Positions 17,976-26,799 of a stretch of DNA of 42,525 nt are shown here, one piece after another (the stretch's first letter is position 1; the number at the start of each line of letters is the position of its first letter). The DNA is from Paludibacteraceae bacterium (GTDB lineage: Bacteria; Bacteroidota; Bacteroidia; Bacteroidales; Paludibacteraceae). The stretch is from positions 1 to 42,525 of the forward strand of contig JAFVAX010000029.1 of assembly GCA_017480285.1 (NCBI GenBank), given 5' to 3'. Under the pieces are notes generated by a model. It made no database searches and was not told the DNA's origin. It saw only the letters and a program-made list of their open reading frames with translations. The translations under genes were made by a program, and so were the position numbers.

Positions 17976-19292
17976 TCATCTCATTTCAACTCCCAAAGTA
18001 TTTATTTTCCGTCCGTCAGGTAAGAGTATATATATCTGTCCGTTTTCGAAGACTTTGCGAACTTGTCCTTTATCGTTATTTTTTGCTGTTTGTTCCAAAA
18101 TCTCTTCCAAGCCGGTCGGTGTATCGTCCAAGAGTTCGTAGTCGCTTGTGTTTTTCATACCCGGTCCGCCGAAGTACTTAACGAGCGAGCCATATACTTT
18201 AACTCGTCTGCCAACGAGTTCAGCATTATCTTGCAGGTTGAGAGCGTCCTGCACCTCACCCGAAGGTAATGCAACCGCAATAATGTTATTGCCTTCCATA
18301 TCGTCCGCAATGGCGATGTTGGTTTTGGCATTTATTGTTGCAGCCACTGCCGGCAAGCCGTTCTTTGTAGTAGCACAACCGAGTATATAACCGACAACCC
18401 AAGCCTTAATACTGCTGTCGTCGTTGTTTTGGTTGATGACATCAGCGCAACTGAAAGGTGAGTCTTTCGTTCCGCTACCCCCCGCGTCAACTGCCTCTGC
18501 CGTAAGACTTACATTTACAACAACTGCCCCTGACGACAAGCGCATCACACCAGCATAATCGCCACTCTCACTTGCGGAGAACACGATGTTCACTTCGCCA
18601 CCTTCAGCAGGTAATTCTTGCTTATCAATACTGAAGGCATCTGCGCCTTCGGTTAGTTCTATCTTAATCGTTTCGGTTAGGTTTTGTCCTGCAATGGCAA
18701 GTTGTTTTTGCGCACTGAAACTGCCTTCGCTTAATACAACTTTGCCAAAATCAACCACAGTCTGACATTCAATTGTCGGAGCGGTCGTTTCCACTTTTTT
18801 GTAGAACTGAATGGCAGTCTGCTTTGAAGCATAGTTGGAGAAGTACTTTGCACTACTGTTGTATTGCAGGTAAGTGTTTTCGTAGTTATTTGATTTACAG
18901 AGGTATTTTATGTCGCCTTCCGACAGTTCCTCCACCACCCAGTTTGATGAGTATTTGTCGGCAGTATTGTCGGTTGTCAGGCTGTTTTTAGCCGAAGTAC
19001 AACCTATATATCCGTCTTCAAACGATATCACCCAGTTTGTTCCGCCACCTAAGATGGTATATTCGTAGGCTTCTGTTGTGGTGAGCGTCAGGAGGTCGTC
19101 GGCAAAAGTAGCACTGACCGATGGCATATTCGTTCCGTTGAGCGCACCTGCCACTACGCCTTTCTTTTGACAGGCGATGACAATTTTGTCGCCACTTTGC
19201 AAGTCATCAAGACTGCTTACAAGGGTGTATTTTGCACCCCATACCATTGCGCTCATAACCGCAAGCGCAAAGAAAAAGAAAAGTTTTTTCAT
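17976..19292 (-). CDS. Secreted protein with DUF6359-like OB-fold domain and short T9SS-like C-terminal tail
   Basis: Third gene of cassette B, 438 residues. The signal peptide ends AVMSAMVWG-AK. Residues 20-165 are a beta-rich domain that starts YTLVSSLDDLQSGDKIVIAC. Residues 170-265 are Ig-like (VDFGKVVLSEGSFSAQKQLA). Residues 270-395 resemble DUF6359/OB-fold secreted domains (WVVGYILGCATTKNG, NIAIADDMEGNNIIAVALPS, GRRVKVYGSLVKYFGGPGMK). The tail VRKVFENGQIYILLPDGRK then INTLGVEMR nearly matches the tail of the 776-aa protein of cassette A, although the bodies are unrelated. So position 3 of the cassette carries different cargo with the same tail and the same upstream spacer. Likely surface or secreted; substrate unknown. 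Confidence 0.88.
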   Translation of the reverse strand: MKKLFFFFALAVMSAMVWGAKYTLVSSLDDLQSGDKIVIACQKKGVVAGALNGTNMPSVSATFADDLLTLTTTEAYEYTILGGGTNWVISFEDGYIGCTSAKNSLTTDNTADKYSSNWVVEELSEGDIKYLCKSNNYENTYLQYNSSAKYFSNYASKQTAIQFYKKVETTAPTIECQTVVDFGKVVLSEGSFSAQKQLAIAGQNLTETIKIELTEGADAFSIDKQELPAEGGEVNIVFSASESGDYAGVMRLSSGAVVVNVSLTAEAVDAGGSGTKDSPFSCADVINQNNDDSSIKAWVVGYILGCATTKNGLPAVAATINAKTNIAIADDMEGNNIIAVALPSGEVQDALNLQDNAELVGRRVKVYGSLVKYFGGPGMKNTSDYELLDDTPTGLEEILEQTAKNNDKGQVRKVFENGQIYILLPDGRKINTLGVEMR

Positions 19293-19315
19293 TGTATTAT
19301 AGTTTTAATAGTTTG

Positions 19316-19383
19316 ATAGATGGCTTAGACCGCTTTGCTAACTTAGAAGTCTTATACCGCTTTGCTAACTTATAGGACTTAGA
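19316..19383 (-). repeat. 27-nt tandem repeat in 9-nt register (cassette B spacer 2)
   Basis: On the minus strand, two copies of a 27-mer matching that at 13812-13883 (TCTAAGTTA or TATAAGTTA, GCAAAGCGG), then TCTAAGCCATCTATCAAAC. The reading frame through it meets TAA before the downstream ATG, so it is a non-coding spacer. Confidence 0.85.
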
Positions 19384-19387
19384 AATA

Positions 19388-19903
19388 TCAATTATCAAAT
19401 ATCAACTTCTTATAAATTCCGTATCCTACGGCAAGCATAAGCATAAGGGCGAAGGGTATAGCACCTATCGGGTCTTTGTATGGATCGGGGCGGTCGCCGG
19501 GTTTGGGTTCTTCAGTACCACTTCCGCCACCACCTAACGCTTTCCTTGGTCCGCCACCGCTCACACTGCTCGGACTTGACGCACCTACATTCGACACACT
19601 GCTGCGTCTGCCGGATGAGAAACTGCTTATTCCGCCTGTTGCACCACCACCGGATGAGCCGGTTCCGCCTTTCTTGACTTGACCGCCAATGATACTGATA
19701 GAGCCGCCACCATTAGAGCTTGTCGGTTCTTCCCACGAGGTGGAACTTGTAGCACCTTTAGGTTTGATATTCAGCAGTAAGTTTGTGCCAACGGTTGGTT
19801 GCTCGCTATCGCCGAGAGTTGTTGCCATCTGCTCAACATTGTCAGTAGCAAAAACTACATTACTCAAAAGAGCAATCAAAATTATTACTAAAGATTTTTT
19901 CAT
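19388..19903 (-). CDS. Small secreted, C-terminally membrane-anchored protein of cassette B
   Basis: 171 residues, paralogue of 13313-13807. The signal peptide is MKKSLVIILIALLSNVVFA. Shared blocks are DNVEQMATTLG, QPTVGTNLLLNIKPK, SWEEPT, SIIGGQVKK and SGRRSSV, then a Gly/Ser-rich region with extra residues (GSGTEEPKPGDRPDPYKD). The C-terminus PIGAIPFALMLMLAVGYG then IYKKLIFDN repeats the Pro-Gly motif, hydrophobic helix and basic tail. The two ends of the protein are much better conserved than the middle, so the signal peptide region and the C-terminal anchor are probably the functional parts. It lies between the adhesin and the DUF6359-like protein genes, with conserved spacers on both sides. 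Function not recognised. Confidence 0.85.
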   Translation of the reverse strand: MKKSLVIILIALLSNVVFATDNVEQMATTLGDSEQPTVGTNLLLNIKPKGATSSTSWEEPTSSNGGGSISIIGGQVKKGGTGSSGGGATGGISSFSSGRRSSVSNVGASSPSSVSGGGPRKALGGGGSGTEEPKPGDRPDPYKDPIGAIPFALMLMLAVGYGIYKKLIFDN

Positions 19904-19921
19904 AATCGTTATGTTTTTTTG

Positions 19922-19995
19922 TTATCGGAGTATTCTAGAGCGACTAGAGAATCTAGAGAATCTAGAGCGACTAGATCCTCTAGATACCCCGATAA
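19922..19995 (-). repeat. 9-nt TCTAG array inside a 10-bp inverted repeat (cassette B spacer 1)
   Basis: Six CTAGA cores at 9-nt intervals (19935, 19944, 19953, 19962, 19971, 19980 on the plus strand), bounded by TTATCGGAGT (19922-19931) and ACCCCGATAA (19986-19995). It corresponds to 13221-13294 but has six units instead of five, so copy number varies. Confidence 0.85.
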
Positions 19996-20002
19996 ACTAA
20001 AT

Positions 20003-23000
20003 TTATCTTACTACTGTTTTAAGGGTTACACTTTCGCCCTGTGCTTTGACATGTACATTGTATGCACCTGCTACTTTGACGGGCAGTACTATTCTGCCAC
20101 CGTTGATATCCTTTTGTGAATCATAGAGTTTGCCGGTAGCGTCATATACCCAGAGCGATGCGCCTTGAGGCAGACCGCGCAGAATGATAACGCCTTCGTC
20201 AGAACTTATCTTCACACCATCGAGGTTGCTTGTGCCATCGGTCAGTTGTTCTGTAATGTCGGTTGCCACATGCGGTGCCTTCAGTACAACAGTCAGAGCA
20301 AAACGCTCGTCGAATTGTCCTTTGGCAGTTGTAAAGGTGTAATCGTCGAAGATGAGGTTGGTTACATCGCCTGTGGTGTAGTCGGTCAGCCAGATATATT
20401 CCACTTGACTCAGGTCGGTCTGTTGTGGCAGCGAGAAGGTGTAAGTGCCTGCCGCAGGTGCGATATATCCTACCGGCACGAGAGTAGCGGCAGTGGCTTC
20501 GGTAATAGAGTTGAAAGCAATGCGATAGCCGTCCATAAGGGTATAAACCTTCATAAACTCAATGCCGTTGTCAAGAGTCTTTTCTTTGTCCTCCATGTCG
20601 AACTTGTCGGAATAGTTGTCTGATATATTCAAACCTGCTTTATCCTCTTTGTCGCCGTTAATGAGCGAGAAGTCGATAATCACTTCGCGCAGTGTGTTGT
20701 TTGCCATAAGTGGCTTGCGCAGCACACGGTTGGCAGCATCGAAACTCAATGTACCTGTTGCATTGGCTTGTATGAAGAACGGCCAGAAAGCTTCAAGTTT
20801 GTAGTCAGTAGCACGAACATCCACATAGTCGTAGTCGGTCTTGTTAGGAATGGTGAAGTACTTCAGTTTATATCCTTCTTCTGTGTTGAAGTCGTAAGTA
20901 CCTGTCCAGTGTCCGTTCTCGATATGTTGCACAAGTTCGTAGATGTACATATTCGAGCCGTTGTTGGTAAATGCACTGAAGAACGGGTTGCCCATGAGGT
21001 TCCAACCTACATTGTTGGCAGTAACGGTAGGTGGTGTGGCTTCGTATCCGGCTTTGCCGTGTGCTGTAACCGACGGAGCGGCATCTGTCTCGTCAGACCA
21101 AGCGCCTGTCAAAAGCGGGAAGCGCAGGATACCTATCGTACGACCCGAACGCGGTTTGACAGCCACTTCATATCCTATGCCTCGTGTGAGGGTTGACTCA
21201 CCTGTTATCCATTTCCAACTCTTATTACCCTTCGGGTCAAGAACACGCTCCGAGCCGTCGTAGTACTTGATGTTGGCATACCAGTCGTCGCCATTCTCTT
21301 CGTTGGTGAGTGCAGATGCCGGTACATCCTTAGGCAAGGCGAGCATATAATACATATTGAAGTCGCCATAGAAATCGTAATATATACCATTGCCGGAAGT
21401 GCCCGGACCTACAATACTTCTGCCGTTGGCTACCTTCATTTGTGGCAACAGGAAGGTTGCTTTGTTGTCAAGCCACGAGAAACCGCCACGCAGATACACA
21501 TTGCGTACATTGATGTCGTTATCGCTTATATTAACTTTTCCACCAGGGTAGATATACAGGTTGTTGAATGTACAAGGGGTGGCTTCATTGGTGGCGGTGG
21601 TTACATTGAGCTGTCCGCCGTTACGGACCACTACGTCAATAGGACGTATTGCAAGGTTTCTTGCTTCTTGCGAACTTCCTCCGGCAAGGCTACGCAAATC
21701 AATAGTCGTTTTGGCTGATGCCGGTGCACTATTGGTGGATGTTAGAATGAATGGAATGGTCAGTATTGATTGTTTGGCGGTTTCGCCCTCTGTAACTTCG
21801 ATAACCATTTTCTTCATAGCGTAAGTATTCAGAGTACTCAAGTTCGGGAGACCGGATAATCTGTATATATCCCCGCTAATATTTGACAGAGAAGGCAATT
21901 CTACAGCCGTTTCATCTATCTTCACACTTGTAAGCGCAGTGTTTGCCGCACATTTGAGTGCTATTGCCGTTTCGCCCCATTCCATAACACTCAAAGAGGC
22001 TTCGGTAATCTCAGTGATTGGCAACATATAGACTTCGTTAACACCGCTTGTGTAAGTACCCCAGTTTGCCGCACCGTAATAACGCAGATATTTGTCGGTT
22101 CCGGCATCAAGGGTGTATTTCCATGTTGAGCCGTCAACTGCGGTTGTAACCGCCCATTCGTAACTGCCATTGACTCCATGTGTAACATCTGCAGATATTT
22201 CTGTTATTGTAGAGTTATTGTTTACAGTAGTAGTTGTGGTACTACCATATAAAGCTTTGTCGGAGTTACCTGTGAATCGCAGTTTTTCACCGATGACACT
22301 ATATTGGTCTGCACTACCTATAGTGGTTCTAACAGGCCACAATGAGTAGTTGAGCGCTGAGGGACCTTTGCAAGTCCAGTTGGTCTCATCCACATCAATC
22401 AGAACACCTGCCGGTTGGCTTGCGGATTCTATGTTGGCCGGCAGCGCATACCAGTTGGTCCCCTGTTTGACCGCAATAGCGAAGTTGGCCGGGAGATTCC
22501 TCACATGCACATTGCGTGACGAATAGTATGCAGTGTTGGTCTGATAAGTCGCAGTAACGAGTACATCCTCAGGTGCGGCTGTGGCTCCGGCGGTAGCGGC
22601 ACTTGCAGGACTATAATGAACATATATTGTCTGGTCGTCAATGTTTCCGTCTGATCCGGCGGTAACATCTAACGATGTACTTGTTTCGTTGTATTTCACT
22701 CGCGAGGAGGAGAACGAAACGCCACTACCGTCAGGAGTGGTAAGCCTTACCGTACTGCTTGGTACGAGGTTGATAGCGTTCAGTGTCAGCGTATTCACCG
22801 CCATAATAGTCTTGCCGTTGGTGCCTGTTACATACACTTCCTTGTCTCCGATATTAGATGTGGTATTAGTCAGTGTTACTGTCGGTTCGGGACACCAAGC
22901 GAGGTAGTCGGTGAACTGCATCCAAAGGGCGTAGAAGGTCTTGTCGCCACTGTCGGTAGTGGAGATACTGTTCACGCGCGTACCGGAGCATTTAGTCTCC

Positions 23001-25300
23001 TCAAACCAACCCATAAACACATAATCGGTCTTGGTCACCTCAGGCAGGGTCAGTCCGGTACCGTAGGTATATGAGTTATATGAAGAGGCAATCTCACTGC
23101 CGCTATAAGATGCATTATTCTTGTCTTTGTAGGTAACGGTATATGACTTCGGCGTGAAGTTCGGTCGTATAACCACATCATTGGTCGGCATGGTGAAGGT
23201 CGCTGTGGTAGAACCGGATGGTATTACACCGCCGCTCACTACCGTCCAACTCGTGAAGTCGTGATACGCGTCGGGTGTGGCGGTGAGGGTAATGGTCTCA
23301 GAACCATAGAGTTTTGAGAGTACAGGGCTGTCCCATACGCATACGCCGCCTGTTCCTGATGCCGTGGCAGTTCCGCCGTCCTGCTGATTCACACGGACGG
23401 TATATTCCGCCATCGAACAACTCGGATTTGAAGTATAAGTACCTGAAGAGGCGGTACGAAGGAATAACCAAGGATCAATAGTGGTATAGAAACCGAAATA
23501 ATTTCCGTTGCAACGGAAATTCTTGTTTGTTTCCGAGCTACGACCGTTATTTACTATTGCAAATCTGCCATTGTCATTTTGGGTTATTGTCCATATTGAA
23601 TACGAATCATCAGGACTATCAACCAAACGCAGACGCATATCGCTGCTTCCTGTAGTACCAGCTGCGGCTGACAGATATTTTTCTGTTGAAACATTCTGAA
23701 TGGTATAACCGCCCGTTACTGACTTTATATGCCAAATGCACGACTGCTCCGTACAAGTCAGTTTACCGCCTGTTGTAACGGTATAATCAGTTGAGTTTGC
23801 TGTAAGTTTTCCGTTGTTGTAAGTGGTAGTCATTACAGGTGCAGTAGTTGCATTGTATGAACCCGTAATTACATAATCTTTATCATTAGTCAGACCTTCA
23901 CTTTTTCCTACAAGAGTATATTCGTTACTTACCTCAGAATATACCGCATACAAGTCCATGTCAGCCGTCACATTCACGCTGCTTGTGTAGAGTGGTGAAA
24001 CGGTTGTCACATTGCTGCCTGTTACCTCCGCTGTTGTCCATCCGGCGAAGCGGTAGCCATCGACCGACATATCCCAGTCGAGCGAGAAGGTGCCGTACTG
24101 GTCGGTGTTGCTTGCTGTCGGTTGCGATGCCGCACAAGAGGGGTAATGCAGAGTGACGGTGTAGCCGCTGAGAGTCAGGTCGTAATATGTGGTTGCCGAA
24201 CAGTAAGTGCCGTTCGACTCCACCGAAGCGGTGATTCGTGTCGTGCCGCATTTAGTACCCAATGTGACCTGACCTGACGAATTGACCGTTGCCACATCCG
24301 TGTCTGACGAAGAGTAAGCAATTGTCTGACCGGTCGTACCTGTCGCAGGCGAAGATGTGGCGGCATTGGTAAAAGTGGCATCTCCACGCTTCTTGCTCAT
24401 CGTACCCTTATTGTTCGAGCTGAATGTCAGCGTCGGAGTGGTGGTACAAGCGTCTTCAACAACAATGGTAAAGGGTAATTCAATGCCTCTTGCATAATAG
24501 TTTTTGTTGTTATTACTACCTACTTCTTGTTGCCCCAAAATAAAATATGCATCGTATGTACCTACAGTATAACCATAAATTGTTGTAGAGATAGTGCTAC
24601 CATTAGAATATGTGTCATATAGGTTAGGATCGTCAAAATCTATATTACTTGATAAAGCATCTGTATAAACTTTATTTTTGAAATAAGAACCACCCGGAAA
24701 AGAACCCAGATTAGTTGTAAGTGTAAAATTCTTTGACTCCACATCGTCTGCCGGAACTGTAACAGTTGTAGGTGTCATAGATGCTTGAGCGGATGTTGCT
24801 TCATACCTGATATAGATGTTGAGATGAACTATTTTGAATTTGTCATCCGCATCCGTTCCGGTAAAAGTAACAGAGCTATTTCCCGCGTCAGATGAGCTCC
24901 ACCAAGTGTTTTGTGATATGGCACCATTCCCATTGCAGCTCAAATGATTTTGGGCATCATTAGGTGTTGAATTGCCAGTTGCCGGTGAAAATACCACACG
25001 ATAGACTTTGACACCTGTTGAGCATTGTACCTTAAGATTACTTGTACCATACACGGTCATTGCGTCTGCACCGGCAAAGCCTTTCGACAAGGTAACGGTA
25101 ACTTTACTGCTTAAGGCTGTAGTTTCGCATGCGTCCCCTGTTCCTGAAGTGCCGGTTTTGGTCCATGTGTTGTTGGCAGTGTGGTCTGTTCCATAAATAC
25201 CAACTGCTTCATGGATGTAAGTGGTAGCTCCCACATCCTGCACTACGCTCAGTCCCGCAAACAGCAGGAACAGAGCAAGAATTTTGTTGATTGTTTTCAT
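20003..25300 (-). CDS. Giant (1765 aa) multidomain adhesin-like protein with T9SS-type C-terminal domain
   Basis: First gene of cassette B. The signal peptide is residues 1-25 (cleavage after SVVQDVGA or close by). Next: a choice-of-anchor beta-sandwich to about 150; an Ig-like region; a Big_2-like domain (287-383, YSSSDTDVATVNSSGQV); an InlB-type repeat (384-455, FAGW); a domain with bound-ligand-like motifs around 460-620; two more InlB-type repeats (634-800, FTSW and FMGW); then beta-rich modules. From about 1400 the sequence matches the C-terminal module of the 3984-aa protein (GWNLMGNPFFSAF, FWPFFIQ, NISDNYSDKF, YIWLTDYTTGDVTNLIFDDY). The last 75 residues (WVYDATGKLYDSQ, LPVKVAGAYNVHVKAQ, TLKTVVR) look like a T9SS sorting domain. 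Predicted surface adhesin or binding protein; target unknown. Confidence 0.93.
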   Translation of the reverse strand: MKTINKILALFLLFAGLSVVQDVGATTYIHEAVGIYGTDHTANNTWTKTGTSGTGDACETTALSSKVTVTLSKGFAGADAMTVYGTSNLKVQCSTGVKVYRVVFSPATGNSTPNDAQNHLSCNGNGAISQNTWWSSSDAGNSSVTFTGTDADDKFKIVHLNIYIRYEATSAQASMTPTTVTVPADDVESKNFTLTTNLGSFPGGSYFKNKVYTDALSSNIDFDDPNLYDTYSNGSTISTTIYGYTVGTYDAYFILGQQEVGSNNNKNYYARGIELPFTIVVEDACTTTPTLTFSSNNKGTMSKKRGDATFTNAATSSPATGTTGQTIAYSSSDTDVATVNSSGQVTLGTKCGTTRITASVESNGTYCSATTYYDLTLSGYTVTLHYPSCAASQPTASNTDQYGTFSLDWDMSVDGYRFAGWTTAEVTGSNVTTVSPLYTSSVNVTADMDLYAVYSEVSNEYTLVGKSEGLTNDKDYVITGSYNATTAPVMTTTYNNGKLTANSTDYTVTTGGKLTCTEQSCIWHIKSVTGGYTIQNVSTEKYLSAAAGTTGSSDMRLRLVDSPDDSYSIWTITQNDNGRFAIVNNGRSSETNKNFRCNGNYFGFYTTIDPWLFLRTASSGTYTSNPSCSMAEYTVRVNQQDGGTATASGTGGVCVWDSPVLSKLYGSETITLTATPDAYHDFTSWTVVSGGVIPSGSTTATFTMPTNDVVIRPNFTPKSYTVTYKDKNNASYSGSEIASSYNSYTYGTGLTLPEVTKTDYVFMGWFEETKCSGTRVNSISTTDSGDKTFYALWMQFTDYLAWCPEPTVTLTNTTSNIGDKEVYVTGTNGKTIMAVNTLTLNAINLVPSSTVRLTTPDGSGVSFSSSRVKYNETSTSLDVTAGSDGNIDDQTIYVHYSPASAATAGATAAPEDVLVTATYQTNTAYYSSRNVHVRNLPANFAIAVKQGTNWYALPANIESASQPAGVLIDVDETNWTCKGPSALNYSLWPVRTTIGSADQYSVIGEKLRFTGNSDKALYGSTTTTTVNNNSTITEISADVTHGVNGSYEWAVTTAVDGSTWKYTLDAGTDKYLRYYGAANWGTYTSGVNEVYMLPITEITEASLSVMEWGETAIALKCAANTALTSVKIDETAVELPSLSNISGDIYRLSGLPNLSTLNTYAMKKMVIEVTEGETAKQSILTIPFILTSTNSAPASAKTTIDLRSLAGGSSQEARNLAIRPIDVVVRNGGQLNVTTATNEATPCTFNNLYIYPGGKVNISDNDINVRNVYLRGGFSWLDNKATFLLPQMKVANGRSIVGPGTSGNGIYYDFYGDFNMYYMLALPKDVPASALTNEENGDDWYANIKYYDGSERVLDPKGNKSWKWITGESTLTRGIGYEVAVKPRSGRTIGILRFPLLTGAWSDETDAAPSVTAHGKAGYEATPPTVTANNVGWNLMGNPFFSAFTNNGSNMYIYELVQHIENGHWTGTYDFNTEEGYKLKYFTIPNKTDYDYVDVRATDYKLEAFWPFFIQANATGTLSFDAANRVLRKPLMANNTLREVIIDFSLINGDKEDKAGLNISDNYSDKFDMEDKEKTLDNGIEFMKVYTLMDGYRIAFNSITEATAATLVPVGYIAPAAGTYTFSLPQQTDLSQVEYIWLTDYTTGDVTNLIFDDYTFTTAKGQFDERFALTVVLKAPHVATDITEQLTDGTSNLDGVKISSDEGVIILRGLPQGASLWVYDATGKLYDSQKDINGGRIVLPVKVAGAYNVHVKAQGESVTLKTVVR

Positions 25301-25452
25301 TGTATTATAAATTTTTGTTATTATTCGCTATATTTGGTTATTTGATTGAGTATTTGGTTATTTGGTTATTTTGTTATTTGAGTATTTGAGCAACTGCTCA
25401 ACTATTCAACTCCACCCTCATCCCGGACTTGTTTCTGCCCTCATCCCGCACT

Positions 25453-25486
25453 TTTACGATCGTTCGGAGCGAAGCGGAGATAAGAA
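25453..25486 (+). repeat. 34-bp inverted repeat, left copy
   Basis: TTTACGATCGTTCGGAGCGA followed by AGCGGAGATAAGAA. It is the exact reverse complement of 28340-28373. The element contains the palindrome ACGATCGT. The pair encloses the ATPase and Bro-N genes (2.85 kb). Confidence 0.92.
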
Positions 25487-25520
25487 CTTGTTTCGGGATC
25501 TCCCCTTGTCCCATTTAGAG

Positions 25521-25544
25521 ATTCTGACTTTCGTCAGAATGAGG
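25521..25544 (-). repeat. Dispersed hairpin repeat, third stem variant
   Basis: ATTCTGAC, TTTC, GTCAGAAT, then GAGG. Read on the minus strand this is CCTC ATTCTGAC GAAA GTCAGAAT. It is the same element as at 16256 and 17831, with yet another compensated stem. Confidence 0.75.
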
Positions 25545-25613
25545 ATATCAACTCCACACTTCCATAACTTTACAACTTTACAACACATTGGATTGATAAA
25601 AATCTTTCAATTA

Positions 25614-25645
25614 TTTGCAAAAACGGGAATTTTGTCGTATCTTTG
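25614..25645 (+). promoter_or_regulatory. Bacteroidota-type promoter of the ATPase gene
   Basis: TTTG (25614-25617), 20 nt, TATCTTTG (25638-25645). It lies 72 bp before the ATG at 25717, so the 35-bp repeat at 25666-25700 falls inside the transcribed leader. Confidence 0.7.
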
Positions 25646-25665
25646 CGAAAAATATCGCATAAATC

Positions 25666-25700
25666 ATTGCGAAAATTTTCGCTGCGAACTTTTTCGCAAT
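25666..25700 (+). repeat. 35-bp direct repeat, upstream copy, in the ATPase leader
   Basis: ATTGCGAAAATTTTCGC, TGCGAAC, TTTTTCGCAAT. It contains the perfect palindrome GCGAAAATTTTCGC and outer arms TTGCGAAAA / TTTTTCGCAA. It is repeated at 26800-26834 with one mismatch. More TTTGCGAAAAA half-sites precede it at 25642-25652. Confidence 0.92.
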
Positions 25701-25716
25701 CTAAAACCTGTTGATT

Positions 25717-26772
25717 ATGAACGCATTTAAGTTTGGTACCATCGTTGGCGGTGAGTTCTTTACCGACCGGAAAAGAGAACTTGAGACTATCAAGTACAAG
25801 CTTGACAGTGAGAATCACATCATCCTTATCAGTCCCCGCCGATACGGCAAAAGCAGTCTTGTCAAACAATGTCTTACGGAAACGAAAAAGAATTTCCTTT
25901 GGCTTGACCTGCAGAATGTGCTGTCGGCAAGTGATCTGGCGACACAACTGCTTAAAAAACTGCTCAAAACTTTTACCTACGAGCGACTCAAATACGAACT
26001 TTCACATTTCCGTATCGTTCCCACTTTCAGCACCAATGCCATGACCAACGACTGGCAGGTCAGTTTCAACCTTTCCGCCGATTCAGCGGTTATTCTTGAG
26101 GATGTAATGCAACTGATGCAAAAAATGGCTACTGATAAACAACATTTAGTTGTTGTATTCGATGAGTTTCAGGAGATACGCAAGATAGACAGGAACCTCG
26201 ACCGTCAACTTCGCTCAATAATGCAGCACCAACAGCATATCAACTACATCTTTATGGGTAGTCAGGAAAGTATGATGCACGAGATTTTTGAGCAGAAGAA
26301 ATCACCATTCTATCATTTCGGCTCACTTATGAAACTCGACAAGATACCTTACGATGATTTTTACAGTTTCATCTTCGGCCGTCTGCCGGCTGTTCGTCTG
26401 AAAGAGGACATCGTCCGTAATATCCTTTCTTTCACTCATTGCCACCCGTATTATACCCAACAACTTGCCTCTCAAGTTTGGGAAAAAATAGTGTATGAGA
26501 AAATGCAGGAAAATGTAGTCGAAAAAGCCATTTCGGAAGTGGTGCAAACCCACGATTTGGATTATGAGCGTCTTTGGAACAATTTCAACCGTACCGACCG
26601 CAGTATTCTCAGGCAGTTGGCGCAAGATGAAAATCCGATGCAGGACTATTCTGTCGCCCCAAGCACCACTTTCAGTTCGCTCAAACGCTTGTCGCAAAAC
26701 GGCATAGTGGTAAAAACAACCGCTTACGAACTTGAAGACCCGTTTTTCAAACAGTGGATAAAACAACAGTAG
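25717..26772 (+). CDS. STAND/AAA-family ATPase (archaeal-ATPase-like, PF01637 type)
   Basis: 351 residues from the ATG at 25717; an in-frame TTG at 25711 is less likely. Near the N-terminus is the family signature FKFGTIVGGEFFTDRKREL. Walker A is SPRRYGKSS (39-47, Lys45). Walker B is LVVVFDEFQEI (Asp149, Glu150). A sensor-like strand is YIFMGSQESMM (177-187). The C-terminal part (about 285-351) resembles a winged helix (RSILRQLAQDENP, SLKRLSQNGIVVK). Cytoplasmic, no signal peptide. Proteins of this type are numerous in Bacteroidota and mostly uncharacterised; some act as NTP-dependent switches. The gene stands alone, framed by direct repeats, which suggests it moves as a unit or binds its own flanks. 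Confidence 0.9.
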   Translation: MNAFKFGTIVGGEFFTDRKRELETIKYKLDSENHIILISPRRYGKSSLVKQCLTETKKNFLWLDLQNVLSASDLATQLLKKLLKTFTYERLKYELSHFRIVPTFSTNAMTNDWQVSFNLSADSAVILEDVMQLMQKMATDKQHLVVVFDEFQEIRKIDRNLDRQLRSIMQHQQHINYIFMGSQESMMHEIFEQKKSPFYHFGSLMKLDKIPYDDFYSFIFGRLPAVRLKEDIVRNILSFTHCHPYYTQQLASQVWEKIVYEKMQENVVEKAISEVVQTHDLDYERLWNNFNRTDRSILRQLAQDENPMQDYSVAPSTTFSSLKRLSQNGIVVKTTAYELEDPFFKQWIKQQ

Positions 26773-26799
26773 TACCATTGTGAAAATAGTATTCTTCCC

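Larger units (their letters stand above)
25301..25613. other. Gene-free region with TATTTGGTT-like repeats and dispersed hairpins
   Basis: Upstream of cassette B. It holds degenerate copies of GGTTATTTG/GAGTATTTG at 25333-25391, a palindrome TTGAGCA-AC-TGCTCAA (25386-25401), CCCTCATCCCG elements near 25418 and 25438, the 34-bp inverted repeat at 25453, and a hairpin repeat at 25521-25540. I found no convincing minus-strand TAnnTTTG promoter for cassette B here. Confidence 0.7.
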
